64,000 nt of DNA. Origin: an uncultured Oscillospiraceae bacterium. GTDB lineage: Bacteria > Bacillota > Clostridia > Oscillospirales > Oscillospiraceae. The stretch spans positions 11,066 to 75,065 of the forward strand of contig CAJUSG010000006.1 in assembly GCA_910589085.1 (NCBI GenBank), in the 5' to 3' direction. This document shows, one piece after another, positions 1 through 7,533 of this stretch (position 1 is the stretch's first letter; every line of letters begins with the position of its first letter). Under the pieces are notes generated by a model. The model was not told the DNA's origin, ran no database searches, and saw only the letters and a list, made by a program, of their open reading frames with translations. The position numbers and the translations under genes are program-made.

Positions 1-173
1 TGATGGCGGCGGGCGTGCCCCGCTACGCCCAGCTGGCGGCGGAGGCAGGGGTGGACCTGGCCGTCCTGAGCCTGGGAGGGTTCTTTGCCAACCTGCTCCC
101 CGTCACCATCGGCAACATCATCGGCGGCTGCGGCTTCGGAGCCCTGATCTGGTCCTGTCACAGGACAAAATAA
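1..173 (+). CDS. Formate/nitrite transporter family protein, C-terminal end (partial)
   Basis: Only the last 56 or so codons are inside the window; the frame is open from base 3 and ends in TAA at 171-173. The peptide carries NLLPVTIGNIIGG, the conserved segment of the last membrane helix region of FNT channels (FocA/NirC family), followed by a short basic tail. Such pentameric inner-membrane channels move formate, nitrite or hydrosulfide. The in-frame ATG at base 3 is probably internal. A strong hairpin follows directly, so this is the last gene of its transcript. The substrate cannot be told from this fragment. Confidence 0.85.
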   Translation, partial: MAAGVPRYAQLAAEAGVDLAVLSLGGFFANLLPVTIGNIIGGCGFGALIWSCHRTK

Positions 174-178
174 GCCAA

Positions 179-210
179 ACAGGGCCCGCCCCCACGGGGA
201 CGGGCCCTGT
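179..210 (+). terminator. Hairpin terminator after the FNT gene
   Basis: A perfect 10-bp stem (179-188 with 201-210, acagggcccg/cgggccctgt) begins 6 bases after the stop codon. The U-tract is weak, so termination is probable rather than certain. Confidence 0.65.
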
Positions 211-255
211 TCATCAATGTGACCCCCTGAATAGGCCTATGTTAATACCCGTTGC

Positions 256-284
256 TTGCGGCAACGGGCGGTCTCTGCTACAAT
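256..284 (+). promoter_or_regulatory. Promoter of the XRE/membrane regulator
   Basis: TTGCGG (256-261), a 17-base spacer and TACAAT (279-284) preceded by TG-N give a plausible housekeeping promoter. A hairpin, cccgttgc/gcaacggg (248-255 with 261-268), overlaps the -35 box and could be an operator, perhaps for the XRE protein encoded just downstream. The operator role is inference. Confidence 0.5.
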
Positions 285-319
285 CGGGACAACGGCAAAT
301 CGAAAGGTGGTCATCCCGA

Positions 320-829
320 ATGCTAAGTGAAAACATAAAAGCGATCCGAAAATCAAAGGGGCTCTCCCAGGAGGAGCTCGCCATCAAGCTGAATGTGGTG
401 CGGCAGACCATTTCAAAGTGGGAGCTGGGCCTGTCGGTCCCCGACTCGGACCTGCTGATTGCCATATCGGAGGCGCTGGAAACCCCGGTAAGCACCCTGC
501 TTGGTGAAACCGTGACGGAGCCGGAGGCGGACGATCTGGCCGCAATCGCTCAAAAGCTGGAGCGGATCAATGTACAGCTCGCCCGGCAGAAGGCCGGGAG
601 AAGAAGGCTGCTCCATTGGCTGTGCTTCGCCCTGTGCGCAGCCATAGTGGCAGCAGTCGCGGTCTTATACGCTTTTCCCAGCCCTTACCTGAGCTGGGAT
701 TACAGCGCCCCGGAAACCGTCGTTATAGGGGTGGCGCTTCACGCGTGTGAATGGCTGTTTGTCCGGCTGGCCCCCATTGCCCTGATCGGGGCAATCGCCG
801 GATACCTCCTGACACGGAAGAAGGCATAA
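320..829 (+). CDS. XRE-family transcriptional regulator with C-terminal membrane anchor
   Basis: A 169-residue protein. Residues about 1-60 form a Cro/CI-type helix-turn-helix (IRKSKGLSQEELAIKLNV, then RQTISKWELG), so it should bind DNA. Two hydrophobic segments follow at about 95-117 and 140-163, ending in a basic RKKA tail, so it is probably held in the membrane. ATG 320 was chosen because AAAGGTGG (303-310) lies at a normal distance; an upstream in-frame ATG at 239 would run through the promoter. Membrane-anchored XRE proteins are common in Firmicutes, but the target and signal are not evident. It is a single-gene unit flanked by hairpins. Confidence 0.85.
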   Translation: MLSENIKAIRKSKGLSQEELAIKLNVVRQTISKWELGLSVPDSDLLIAISEALETPVSTLLGETVTEPEADDLAAIAQKLERINVQLARQKAGRRRLLHWLCFALCAAIVAAVAVLYAFPSPYLSWDYSAPETVVIGVALHACEWLFVRLAPIALIGAIAGYLLTRKKA

Positions 830-832
830 CAG

Positions 833-870
833 AAAAAGCAAGGCAGGCCGTACGGTCTGCCTTGCTTTTT
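833..870. terminator. Bidirectional terminator between the XRE gene and glgP
   Basis: A 14-bp perfect stem (833-846 with 857-870, aaaaagcaaggcag/ctgccttgcttttt) has A-rich and T-rich flanks, so it can stop transcripts from both strands. It separates two convergent genes. Confidence 0.9.
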
Positions 871-882
871 TGTTCTCTGTGC

Positions 883-3327
883 TTACTTCCGGGTGGGCAC
901 GTGCCAGATATCCCGGGCGTAGTCCTGAATGGAGCGGTCGGCGGCGAAGATGCCCGACCGGGCGATGTTGATGAGGGACATCCGGTCCCAGAGGGCGCGG
1001 TCGGCGTAGGCGGCCAGGGCCCGGCGGTGGGCGTCGCAGTAGCTGTTGAAGTCGGCCAGGAGCATGTACTCGTCGGCCTGGCTGCCTCCCGCGCCGAAGA
1101 GCAGCCGGTTGGACAGGTCGGTGTAGGCCACTCCGTCGGCAAAGCCGGCGGTGATCTGGTCCAGGATGCGCTTCAGGTTCTGGTCGTGGAGGTAAATCTC
1201 GTGGGGGCGATAGCCCTCCCGCTTGCGCTGGTTCACCTGGTCGGTGGTCAGGCCGAAGAGGAAGATGTTTTCGTCCCCCAGCTGCTGGTGCATCTCCACG
1301 TTGGCCCCGTCCAGGGTGCCGATGGTGAGGGCGCCGTTCATCATGAACTTCATGTTGCCGGTGCCGCTGGCCTCCTTGCCCGCGGTGGAGATCTGCTCGG
1401 AGATCTCAGAGGCGGGCATCAGCTTCTCAGCCAGAGAGACCCGGTAGTTCTCCAAAAAGACCACTTGCAGCTTATCCTTGCAGATGGGGTCGGCGGCGAT
1501 CTGGGCGGCCAGGGAGTTGATGAGCTGGATGATCTGCTTGGCCACGTGGTAGCCGGGGGCCGCCTTGGCGCCGAAGAGGAAGGTCTGGGGGGTAAACTCC
1601 ATATTGGGGTTGTCCCGCAGCTGGTTGTACAGGTGAATGATGTGCAGCACGTTGAGCAGCTGGCGCTTGTACTCGTGGAGGCGCTTCACCTGGACGTCAA
1701 AGATGGCATCGGTGTTCAGGGTGACGCCCGACTCCCGGGCCACCCAGGCGGCGAAGCGGCGCTTGTTCTCCTTTTTGATGTCCTCCAGCTGCTGGAGCAC
1801 CGCCTTGTCGTCCGCCGACTTCTCAAAGTCCCGCAGGGCCTCGGGGTGGAGGAGATACCGGTCCCCCCCGGTGCAGTCCCGGATGAGGGCGTCCAGCCTG
1901 GGGTTGATCTGAGACAGCCAGCGGCGGTGGTCGATGCCGTTGGTCACGTTCTTGAACTTGCCGGGCTCGGCCTGGTAGGCGTCCTGGAAGACGTCCCGCT
2001 TCAGAATCTCGGAGTGGAGGGCGGACACGCCGTTGATGGCCTGGCAGGCGCAGACGCACAGGTTGGCCATACGCACCTCGCCCCCCCAGATGATGGCCAT
2101 GTGGCCCACCTTGCCAGTGTCGCCGCCGTAGCGGCGCTCCAGCTCGGCCTGGTAGCGGCGGGCGATCTCGGTGAGGATCTGCCAGATGCGGGGCAGGAGG
2201 GTCTCGATGAGCTTCTGGGGCCAGCGCTCCAGGGCCTCGGCCAGCACGGTGTGGTTGGTGTAGCACACCGCGTCGGTGACGATGTGCCAGGCCTCGTCCC
2301 AGCCGTAGCCCTCCTGGTCCAGCAGGATGCGCATCAGCTCGGGGATGACCAGGGTGGGGTGGGTGTCGTTGATCTGGATTACGTGCTTCCGGGCAAAGTT
2401 GCGCAGGGTGCCATACTGGGCCTTGTGCTGGCGGACGATAGACTGGACGGTGGCCGAGACGAAGAAGTACTGCTGCTTCAGGCGCAGGGACTTGCCCTCG
2501 GCGTGGTTGTCGTCGGGGTAGAGGACCTTGGCGATGACCTCGGCCATGGCCTGCTGCTCCACCGCCTTCAGGTACTCGCCCCGGGAGTAGAGGGACATGT
2601 CCACCGGCAGGGGGCTCTTGGCGTCCCACAGGCGCAGGGTGTTGGTGTGGTGGGTGTTGTAGCCGGCGATCTTCATGTCCCGGGGGATGGCCAGCACGGC
2701 GGTGTAGCCCACGTGCTCGGGGTGGTTGGTGCCGTTCTCCCAGCGGTCGATGATCTGGCCGCCGAAGCGGACCTCCTCCGCCTCCTCCATCTTGGGGATA
2801 AGCCAGGCGTCGCCCAGGCCCAGCCAGTTGTCGGCCAGCTCCTGCTGCTTGCCATCCACAATCTTCTGCTTGAAGATGCCCAGCTCGTAGCAGATGGAGT
2901 AGCCGGTGGCGGGAATCTCCAGGGTGGTCATGGAGTCCAGGTAGCAGGCAGCCAGACGGCCCAGGCCGCCGTTGCCCAGGCCGGCGTCGGGCTCGGACTC
3001 GAACAGGTCGGCGGCGGAGAAGCCCATGCCCTCCAGCGCCTCCTTCATGGTGCCCAGCAGCCCCAGGTTATAGGCGTTCTTCTCCAGGGAGCGGCCCAGC
3101 AGGAACTCCAGGGACAGGTAGTGGACCTGCCGCTGCTGCTTCTCCCATACCTCGTTGCTGGTTTCCATGCGGTGACGGGACATGATGTCCCGCAGGACTA
3201 GGGCGCAGGCCTTGAACATATGGGTGTTTGTGGCCGTCTCCACCGTGCAGCCGAAGTTGCGCTGGAGCTTGCCGGTAATCATCTCAATCAGTTGTTCCTT
3301 ATTATACTCAGGGGAATAGTCTGCCAT
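883..3327 (-). CDS. glgP: Glycogen/maltodextrin phosphorylase
   Basis: The 814-residue protein has the normal length of GT35 phosphorylases, which release glucose-1-phosphate from the non-reducing ends of glycogen with phosphate. The pyridoxal-phosphate lysine motif EASGTGNMK lies near residue 660, and the N-terminal part has YLSLEFLLGRSL and GNGGLGRLAACYLDS as expected for the family. The start ATG at 3327 has AGGAGGT 8 bases upstream; a longer frame to 3372 lacks a ribosome site. It has its own promoter and is separated from glgA by a terminator, so degradation can be controlled apart from synthesis. Confidence 0.97.
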   Translation of the reverse strand: MADYSPEYNKEQLIEMITGKLQRNFGCTVETATNTHMFKACALVLRDIMSRHRMETSNEVWEKQQRQVHYLSLEFLLGRSLEKNAYNLGLLGTMKEALEGMGFSAADLFESEPDAGLGNGGLGRLAACYLDSMTTLEIPATGYSICYELGIFKQKIVDGKQQELADNWLGLGDAWLIPKMEEAEEVRFGGQIIDRWENGTNHPEHVGYTAVLAIPRDMKIAGYNTHHTNTLRLWDAKSPLPVDMSLYSRGEYLKAVEQQAMAEVIAKVLYPDDNHAEGKSLRLKQQYFFVSATVQSIVRQHKAQYGTLRNFARKHVIQINDTHPTLVIPELMRILLDQEGYGWDEAWHIVTDAVCYTNHTVLAEALERWPQKLIETLLPRIWQILTEIARRYQAELERRYGGDTGKVGHMAIIWGGEVRMANLCVCACQAINGVSALHSEILKRDVFQDAYQAEPGKFKNVTNGIDHRRWLSQINPRLDALIRDCTGGDRYLLHPEALRDFEKSADDKAVLQQLEDIKKENKRRFAAWVARESGVTLNTDAIFDVQVKRLHEYKRQLLNVLHIIHLYNQLRDNPNMEFTPQTFLFGAKAAPGYHVAKQIIQLINSLAAQIAADPICKDKLQVVFLENYRVSLAEKLMPASEISEQISTAGKEASGTGNMKFMMNGALTIGTLDGANVEMHQQLGDENIFLFGLTTDQVNQRKREGYRPHEIYLHDQNLKRILDQITAGFADGVAYTDLSNRLLFGAGGSQADEYMLLADFNSYCDAHRRALAAYADRALWDRMSLINIARSGIFAADRSIQDYARDIWHVPTRK

Positions 3328-3380
3328 AACAATACCTCCTGTTTGAATTACAGTCTCTGGAATAGCTTTCACAAAGAAAT

Positions 3381-3409
3381 ATTTTAACAGATTTTCATGG
3401 GGCCGTCAA
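3381..3409 (-). promoter_or_regulatory. glgP promoter
   Basis: Read on the minus strand, TTGACG (3409-3404), a 17-base spacer and TAAAAT (3386-3381) match the housekeeping consensus and lie 54 bases before the glgP start. Confidence 0.75.
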
Positions 3410-3454
3410 CAATCGGGAAGGGAGAAAAAGGGAGAAATTACAAGGAGAACGAAA

Positions 3455-3483
3455 ACAGCCCCGGCCGGTTTGGCCGGGGCTGT
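3455..3483 (-). terminator. Terminator of the glgB-glgC-glgD-glgA transcript
   Basis: A 12-bp GC-rich stem (acagccccggcc at 3455-3466 with ggccggggctgt at 3472-3483) lies 14 bases after the glgA stop codon. On the minus strand it is followed by a short T run, so the synthesis operon should stop before glgP. Confidence 0.85.
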
Positions 3484-3497
3484 CTGACCGTCTGAAC

Positions 3498-4943
3498 TCA
3501 GGCCAGGATACGCTTATAGATTTCCAGATACTGCCGGGCGGAATTTTTCCAGGAGAAGTCGGCGGTCATGCTCTCCTTCTGCAGGCCTCTCCATGCCTTC
3601 TTGTCGTCGTTGTACAGGTCCACCGCCTCCCGCAGGACCCACACCATGTCGCCGGCGTTGATGTTGCCGAAGGTGAAGCCCCGGCCGGTGCCCTCGAACT
3701 TGTTGTAGGGGGTAACGGTGTCCTTCAGGCCGCCCGTCTCCCGCACCACGGGGATGGTGCCAAAGCGCATGGCGATCATCTGGGACAGACCGCAGGGCTC
3801 GGAGACCGAGGGCATGAGGAAGATGTCCGCCCCGGCGTAGATCATGTTGGACAGGGGGGCGGAGTAGGTGAGCTGGGCGGAGAAGCGGCCGGGATACTGC
3901 CCCTGGGCGTAGCGGAAGGCCTCCTCGTACTGCCAGTCGCCGGTGCCCAGCACCACCATCTGCACCCCCTTGGTGCCCAGGCCCATGATGTCGTGGATGG
4001 CGTCGGTGACCATGGAGAAGCCCTTGTGCCCCACCAGCCTGGAGACGCAGGCAACCAGGGGAATATCCGGGTTCTCCTCCAGGCCCACCGCCTGCTGAAG
4101 GGCGGCCTTACAGGCGGCCTTGCCCTTCACCGGGGCCTTAGCGGTGAAGTTGGCGGCCAGACCCTCCATTTTGGCGGGGTCGTAGAGGTCCACGTCGATG
4201 CCGTTGAGGATGCCCTCCAGCTTGCCGCTCTGCTGGTTGATGACCCCGTCCAGCCCGTGGGCGTAGAAGGGGGTGCGCAGCTCCTGGGCGTAGGTGGGAG
4301 AGACGGTGGTGACGAAGTTGGAGGCCATGATGGCCCCCTTCATCAGGTTCACGTCCCGGTGGTAGGCCAGCATCCCCTCGTTGAAGTAGCTGCGGTCCAG
4401 GCCGATGACGTCCTGGAGGACCTGGTCGCCGTAGCGGCCCTGGTACTCAATATTGTGGATGGTGTACACCGTCCGGGTCCCCGCCAGCTCGGGGATGCGG
4501 TATTTCTCCTCCAGGAGGTAGACGGGCACCAGGGCGGTCTGCCAGTCGTTGCAGTGGATAATGTCCGGAGCCCAGCCCAGCTGGCCGGGGGCCTCCACCA
4601 CCGCCCGGGAGAAGTAGGAGAAGCGCTCACAGTCGTCAAAGTGTCCGTAGATCTGCCAGCGCTTGAAGTAGTACTCATTGTCCACAAACCAGAAGGTGAC
4701 GCCCTGATGCTCCACCTCGAAGATTCCGCAGTATACCTGCCGCCAGGCCAGAGTGACATTGAAGTACTTCAAAAAGGTCATCTTGGCCCGCCAGTCCTCG
4801 CTGACTCCCTCGTAGAGGGGCAGAATCACCCTGACCTCGTGGCCCTCGGCCGCCAGAGCCTGGGGAAGGGAGCCGGCCACGTCGGCCAGGCCGCCGGTTT
4901 TGATGAAGGGGGCCGCCTCGGGGGTGGCAAAGAGAATTTTCAT
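3498..4943 (-). CDS. glgA: Glycogen synthase (ADP-glucose)
   Basis: A 481-residue GT5 starch/glycogen synthase that extends alpha-1,4 chains from ADP-glucose. The N-terminus has the ADP-glucose motif KTGGLADV at residues 15-22, and the C-terminal half carries the GT-B signature region (LMPSVSEPCGLSQMIAMR) that binds the nucleotide sugar. ATG 4943 was chosen over an in-frame start at 4961 because AAAGGTGAT precedes it and the family begins MKILF. It is downstream of glgD across a 168-base gap that holds an interspersed repeat and hairpin, and probably shares the glgB promoter. Confidence 0.97.
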   Translation of the reverse strand: MKILFATPEAAPFIKTGGLADVAGSLPQALAAEGHEVRVILPLYEGVSEDWRAKMTFLKYFNVTLAWRQVYCGIFEVEHQGVTFWFVDNEYYFKRWQIYGHFDDCERFSYFSRAVVEAPGQLGWAPDIIHCNDWQTALVPVYLLEEKYRIPELAGTRTVYTIHNIEYQGRYGDQVLQDVIGLDRSYFNEGMLAYHRDVNLMKGAIMASNFVTTVSPTYAQELRTPFYAHGLDGVINQQSGKLEGILNGIDVDLYDPAKMEGLAANFTAKAPVKGKAACKAALQQAVGLEENPDIPLVACVSRLVGHKGFSMVTDAIHDIMGLGTKGVQMVVLGTGDWQYEEAFRYAQGQYPGRFSAQLTYSAPLSNMIYAGADIFLMPSVSEPCGLSQMIAMRFGTIPVVRETGGLKDTVTPYNKFEGTGRGFTFGNINAGDMVWVLREAVDLYNDDKKAWRGLQKESMTADFSWKNSARQYLEIYKRILA

Positions 4944-4981
4944 AGAAATCACCTTTTCCAAAAATTATTGGGGGATTTTCG

Positions 4982-5057
4982 TTGTAGGGCGCGACCACTG
5001 GGCGCGCCGCGGTGCTGTGAGCCATCAGACGGGGCGCCGGGTCGTCGCCCCCTACAA
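4982..5057. repeat. Interspersed palindromic repeat, family A (GTAGGG...CCCTAC), copy 1
   Basis: The element begins TTGTAGGGCGCGACC and ends GGTCGTCGCCCCCTACAA, so its ends form an imperfect inverted repeat that closes a 76-base element. The same end sequences recur at 12864, 12948, 15172 and 36906 in this window. It lies in the glgD-glgA gap and is non-coding. Confidence 0.8.
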
Positions 5058-5076
5058 ACGCCGGGGATCGCAGGAA

Positions 5077-5103
5077 GACGCCCTCCGGATTGGGGAGGGC
5101 GTC
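5077..5103 (-). terminator. Hairpin after glgD
   Basis: A 10-bp stem (gacgccctcc 5077-5086 with ggagggcgtc 5094-5103) lies 8 bases beyond the glgD stop. There is no strong U-tract on the minus strand, so it may be an attenuator or an mRNA-stabilising hairpin inside the operon. Confidence 0.45.
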
Positions 5104-5111
5104 CGGAAAAA

Positions 5112-6227
5112 TCAGACAACAGAGCCCTTGGCGATAGCCAGAGGATAGGTGGCGTGGCCCATGAGCATACGGCCCTCGTTCACCGTTACGTCTTTGTCGG
5201 CGATGACATAGGACAGGGATGCCCCGGACCTGACCACCGTGCCCTGCATGAGCACACTGTTGGACACCTTGGCCCCCTTCTCCACCACGACTCCGCGGAA
5301 GAGGATGGAGTTCTCCACCTCGCCCTCGACCTGACAGCCGTCGGCCACCAGAGAGGACCTGGAGACCGAGTTGGGGCCGTAGTAGGTGGAGGGGTTGGAC
5401 TGGTCCTTGGTGCGGATGGGCCGGGCGGGGTTGAACAGGTCGGCCCGGACCGCCGGGTCCAGCAGGTCCATAGAGCGCTGATAGTAGTCGCCCACAGACT
5501 GGAAGCGGCCCACATAGCCCTTGTGGACGTAGGGCATCATCTTCAGGGATTTCATCCTGGGCTGGAGGACGCCGCGGCTGAAGTTGGACACATCGTGGGC
5601 GGAGCAGTAGTCCACCATGTCCATCAGAAGGCGCTTGGACAGGATATAGATCTCCAGAGACTCCAAAGCCTTGCCGGCGGAGGTGGGATGGATGGACAGG
5701 TCGGTAATCCGGCCCTCTTCGCTGACCTCCACATACTCGGAAAACTGGGGGGCCCCCTTCAGGGTGGGGGTGCAGACCACGGTAATGTCAGCCCCCGAGT
5801 TCAGGTGCTGCTCAAATACCTCCGCCACCGGCAGGTTGATGGCCGTGTCGCCCCAGGCCAGCAGGACATAGTCCTGGCGGATGTCCTCCAGGTAGTCATA
5901 GACCCCGGCCAGGGCCTCCATGCTGCCCCGGTACTCGCCGTGGCCCAGCTCGGTATAGCTGAAGGGAGGCAGGATGCGCAGGCCGCCGTGCTTGCGGCTC
6001 AGGTCCCAGTCCTTGCCCGAGCCCAGGTGGTCCAGAAGGGACTGGTAGCTCTGGTGCACCACCACGCCCACGTCGGTGATGCCGGCGTTGACGCAGTTGG
6101 ACAGCATGAAGTCGATCAGGCGGTAACGGCCGCCAAAGGGCAGGGAGCAGGTGTTCCGGGGACGGGTCAGCTCGCCCAGATTGGCGTCAGAGCGGTACGC
6201 GAACAAAATTCCGTGGAGATCGTTCAT
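5112..6227 (-). CDS. glgD: Glucose-1-phosphate adenylyltransferase subunit GlgD
   Basis: A 371-residue nucleotidyltransferase paralogue paired with GlgC, as in Bacillus and Clostridia, where GlgD modulates the GlgC catalytic subunit. It keeps the family frame ([19 protein letters not shown]) and the C-terminal left-handed beta-helix repeats, but the N-terminus [13 protein letters not shown] replaces the glycine-rich GGxGxRL signature that binds ATP, which is typical of GlgD. Its ATG overlaps the glgC stop as ATGA (6224-6227), and GGAGGTG precedes it, so the two subunits are translationally coupled. Confidence 0.96.
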   Translation of the reverse strand: MNDLHGILFAYRSDANLGELTRPRNTCSLPFGGRYRLIDFMLSNCVNAGITDVGVVVHQSYQSLLDHLGSGKDWDLSRKHGGLRILPPFSYTELGHGEYRGSMEALAGVYDYLEDIRQDYVLLAWGDTAINLPVAEVFEQHLNSGADITVVCTPTLKGAPQFSEYVEVSEEGRITDLSIHPTSAGKALESLEIYILSKRLLMDMVDYCSAHDVSNFSRGVLQPRMKSLKMMPYVHKGYVGRFQSVGDYYQRSMDLLDPAVRADLFNPARPIRTKDQSNPSTYYGPNSVSRSSLVADGCQVEGEVENSILFRGVVVEKGAKVSNSVLMQGTVVRSGASLSYVIADKDVTVNEGRMLMGHATYPLAIAKGSVV

Positions 6228-7435
6228 GCCTGCTCACCTCCTTTCACATTTTCGCGGATCATGGCCTTTGGCGGGATGACGGCCTTCTCCCCCACGGTAA
6301 CCCCGCCGGCTACCACGGCGATGCCCCAGTTCTCGCCGCCGTCGGGCGCCGAGCCCACAACGGCCTCCGCCTCCACCGTGGCGTTTTCCGCCACGATCGA
6401 GTAGTAGACCTTGGCCCCCTCTTTGACGGTTGCCCCGGGCATGAGGATGGAGTACTGGATGTCGGCCCCCTTCTCCACCGTGACCGAGTTGAAGAGCACC
6501 GAGTTGGCCACGACGCCCTCCACCCGGCAGCCGCCGGTGACCAGAGAGTGGGAGATGGACGCCGCCGGGCCGGTGACATGGGGCGGCCGGATGGGCGTGC
6601 GGGCGTAGATGGGCCAGCTGTCGTCATACATGTCCAGCCCGCTGCTGCTGCCCGCCAGCATATCCATGTTGGCGTCCCACAGGGAGTCGATGGTGCCCAC
6701 ATCCTTCCAGTAGCCCGCGAAGCGGTAGGCCATCAGCTTCTCGCCGGCGTGGAGCATGTTGGGGATGATGTTTTTGCCGAAGTCGTTGGAGGAATCGGGG
6801 TCAGCCTCGTCGTCGATGAGGTATTTGCGCAGCTTGGACCAGGTGAATACGTAGATGCCCATGGAGGCCAGGTTGCTCTTGGGCTGGGGGGGCTTCTCCT
6901 CAAACTCATAGACCTTGTCGTCGGCCTCCACGTTCAGGATGCCGAAGCGCTTGGCCTCCTCCATGGTGACCTCCAGCACCGAGATGGTGCAGGCGGCCCC
7001 GGATTTTTTATGGAAGGATACCATCTCGGAGTAGTCCATCTTATAGATGTGGTCGCCCGAGAGGACCACTACGTACTCGGGATCATACAGGTCCAGAAAG
7101 CCGATATTCTGGTAAATGGCGTTGGCCGTGCCCTTGTACCAGGTGCCCTGCTCCCCCTCCCGCTGGTAGGGGGGAAGGATATGGACGCCGCCGTCGGACC
7201 GGTCCAGGTCCCAGGGCTGGCCGTTGCCCAGATAGGCGTTCAGCTCCAGGGGGCGGTACTGGGTAAGGACGCCCACCGTGTCGATGCCGGAGTTGACACA
7301 GTTGGACAGGGGAAAGTCGATGATTCGGTACTTCCCGCCGAAGGGGACGGCAGGCTTTGCCACGTTGCTGGTCAGGGCGTAGAGACGGCTGCCCTGGCCG
7401 CCGGCCAGCAGCATGGCGACAACTTCTTTCTTCAT
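6224..7435 (-). CDS. glgC: Glucose-1-phosphate adenylyltransferase (ADP-glucose pyrophosphorylase)
   Basis: A 403-residue enzyme making ADP-glucose from glucose-1-phosphate and ATP, the committed step of glycogen synthesis. The nucleotide motif [10 protein letters not shown] is at residues 9-18, followed by [19 protein letters not shown]. The substrate loop FEEKPPQPK is present, and the C-terminal half is a hexapeptide beta-helix. ATG 7435 is preceded by AAGAGGTG at 6 bases; an in-frame GTG at 7444 sits within that ribosome site and is unlikely. It follows glgB by 98 bases and overlaps glgD. Confidence 0.97.
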   Translation of the reverse strand: MKKEVVAMLLAGGQGSRLYALTSNVAKPAVPFGGKYRIIDFPLSNCVNSGIDTVGVLTQYRPLELNAYLGNGQPWDLDRSDGGVHILPPYQREGEQGTWYKGTANAIYQNIGFLDLYDPEYVVVLSGDHIYKMDYSEMVSFHKKSGAACTISVLEVTMEEAKRFGILNVEADDKVYEFEEKPPQPKSNLASMGIYVFTWSKLRKYLIDDEADPDSSNDFGKNIIPNMLHAGEKLMAYRFAGYWKDVGTIDSLWDANMDMLAGSSSGLDMYDDSWPIYARTPIRPPHVTGPAASISHSLVTGGCRVEGVVANSVLFNSVTVEKGADIQYSILMPGATVKEGAKVYYSIVAENATVEAEAVVGSAPDGGENWGIAVVAGGVTVGEKAVIPPKAMIRENVKGGEQA

Positions 7436-7533
7436 GGTGTTCACCTCTTACTTTTTTGGCTGCGGTGGCATCTATTGGAAACCAGGGCCGGCAAGCCCTG
7501 AGGGTGCCCGGAGGGTCGTGCGGAGGCCGCCCC

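Noticed and set aside
751..3201. 816-codon plus-strand open frame opposite glgP
   Set aside because: It is the antisense shadow of a GC-rich gene: valine/glycine/histidine-rich, no ribosome site and no recognisable domain, while the minus strand encodes a complete phosphorylase.
3993..6404. 803-codon plus-strand open frame across glgA, glgD and part of glgC
   Set aside because: It crosses three well-supported genes and their gap on the other strand and has low-complexity composition; a codon-bias artefact.
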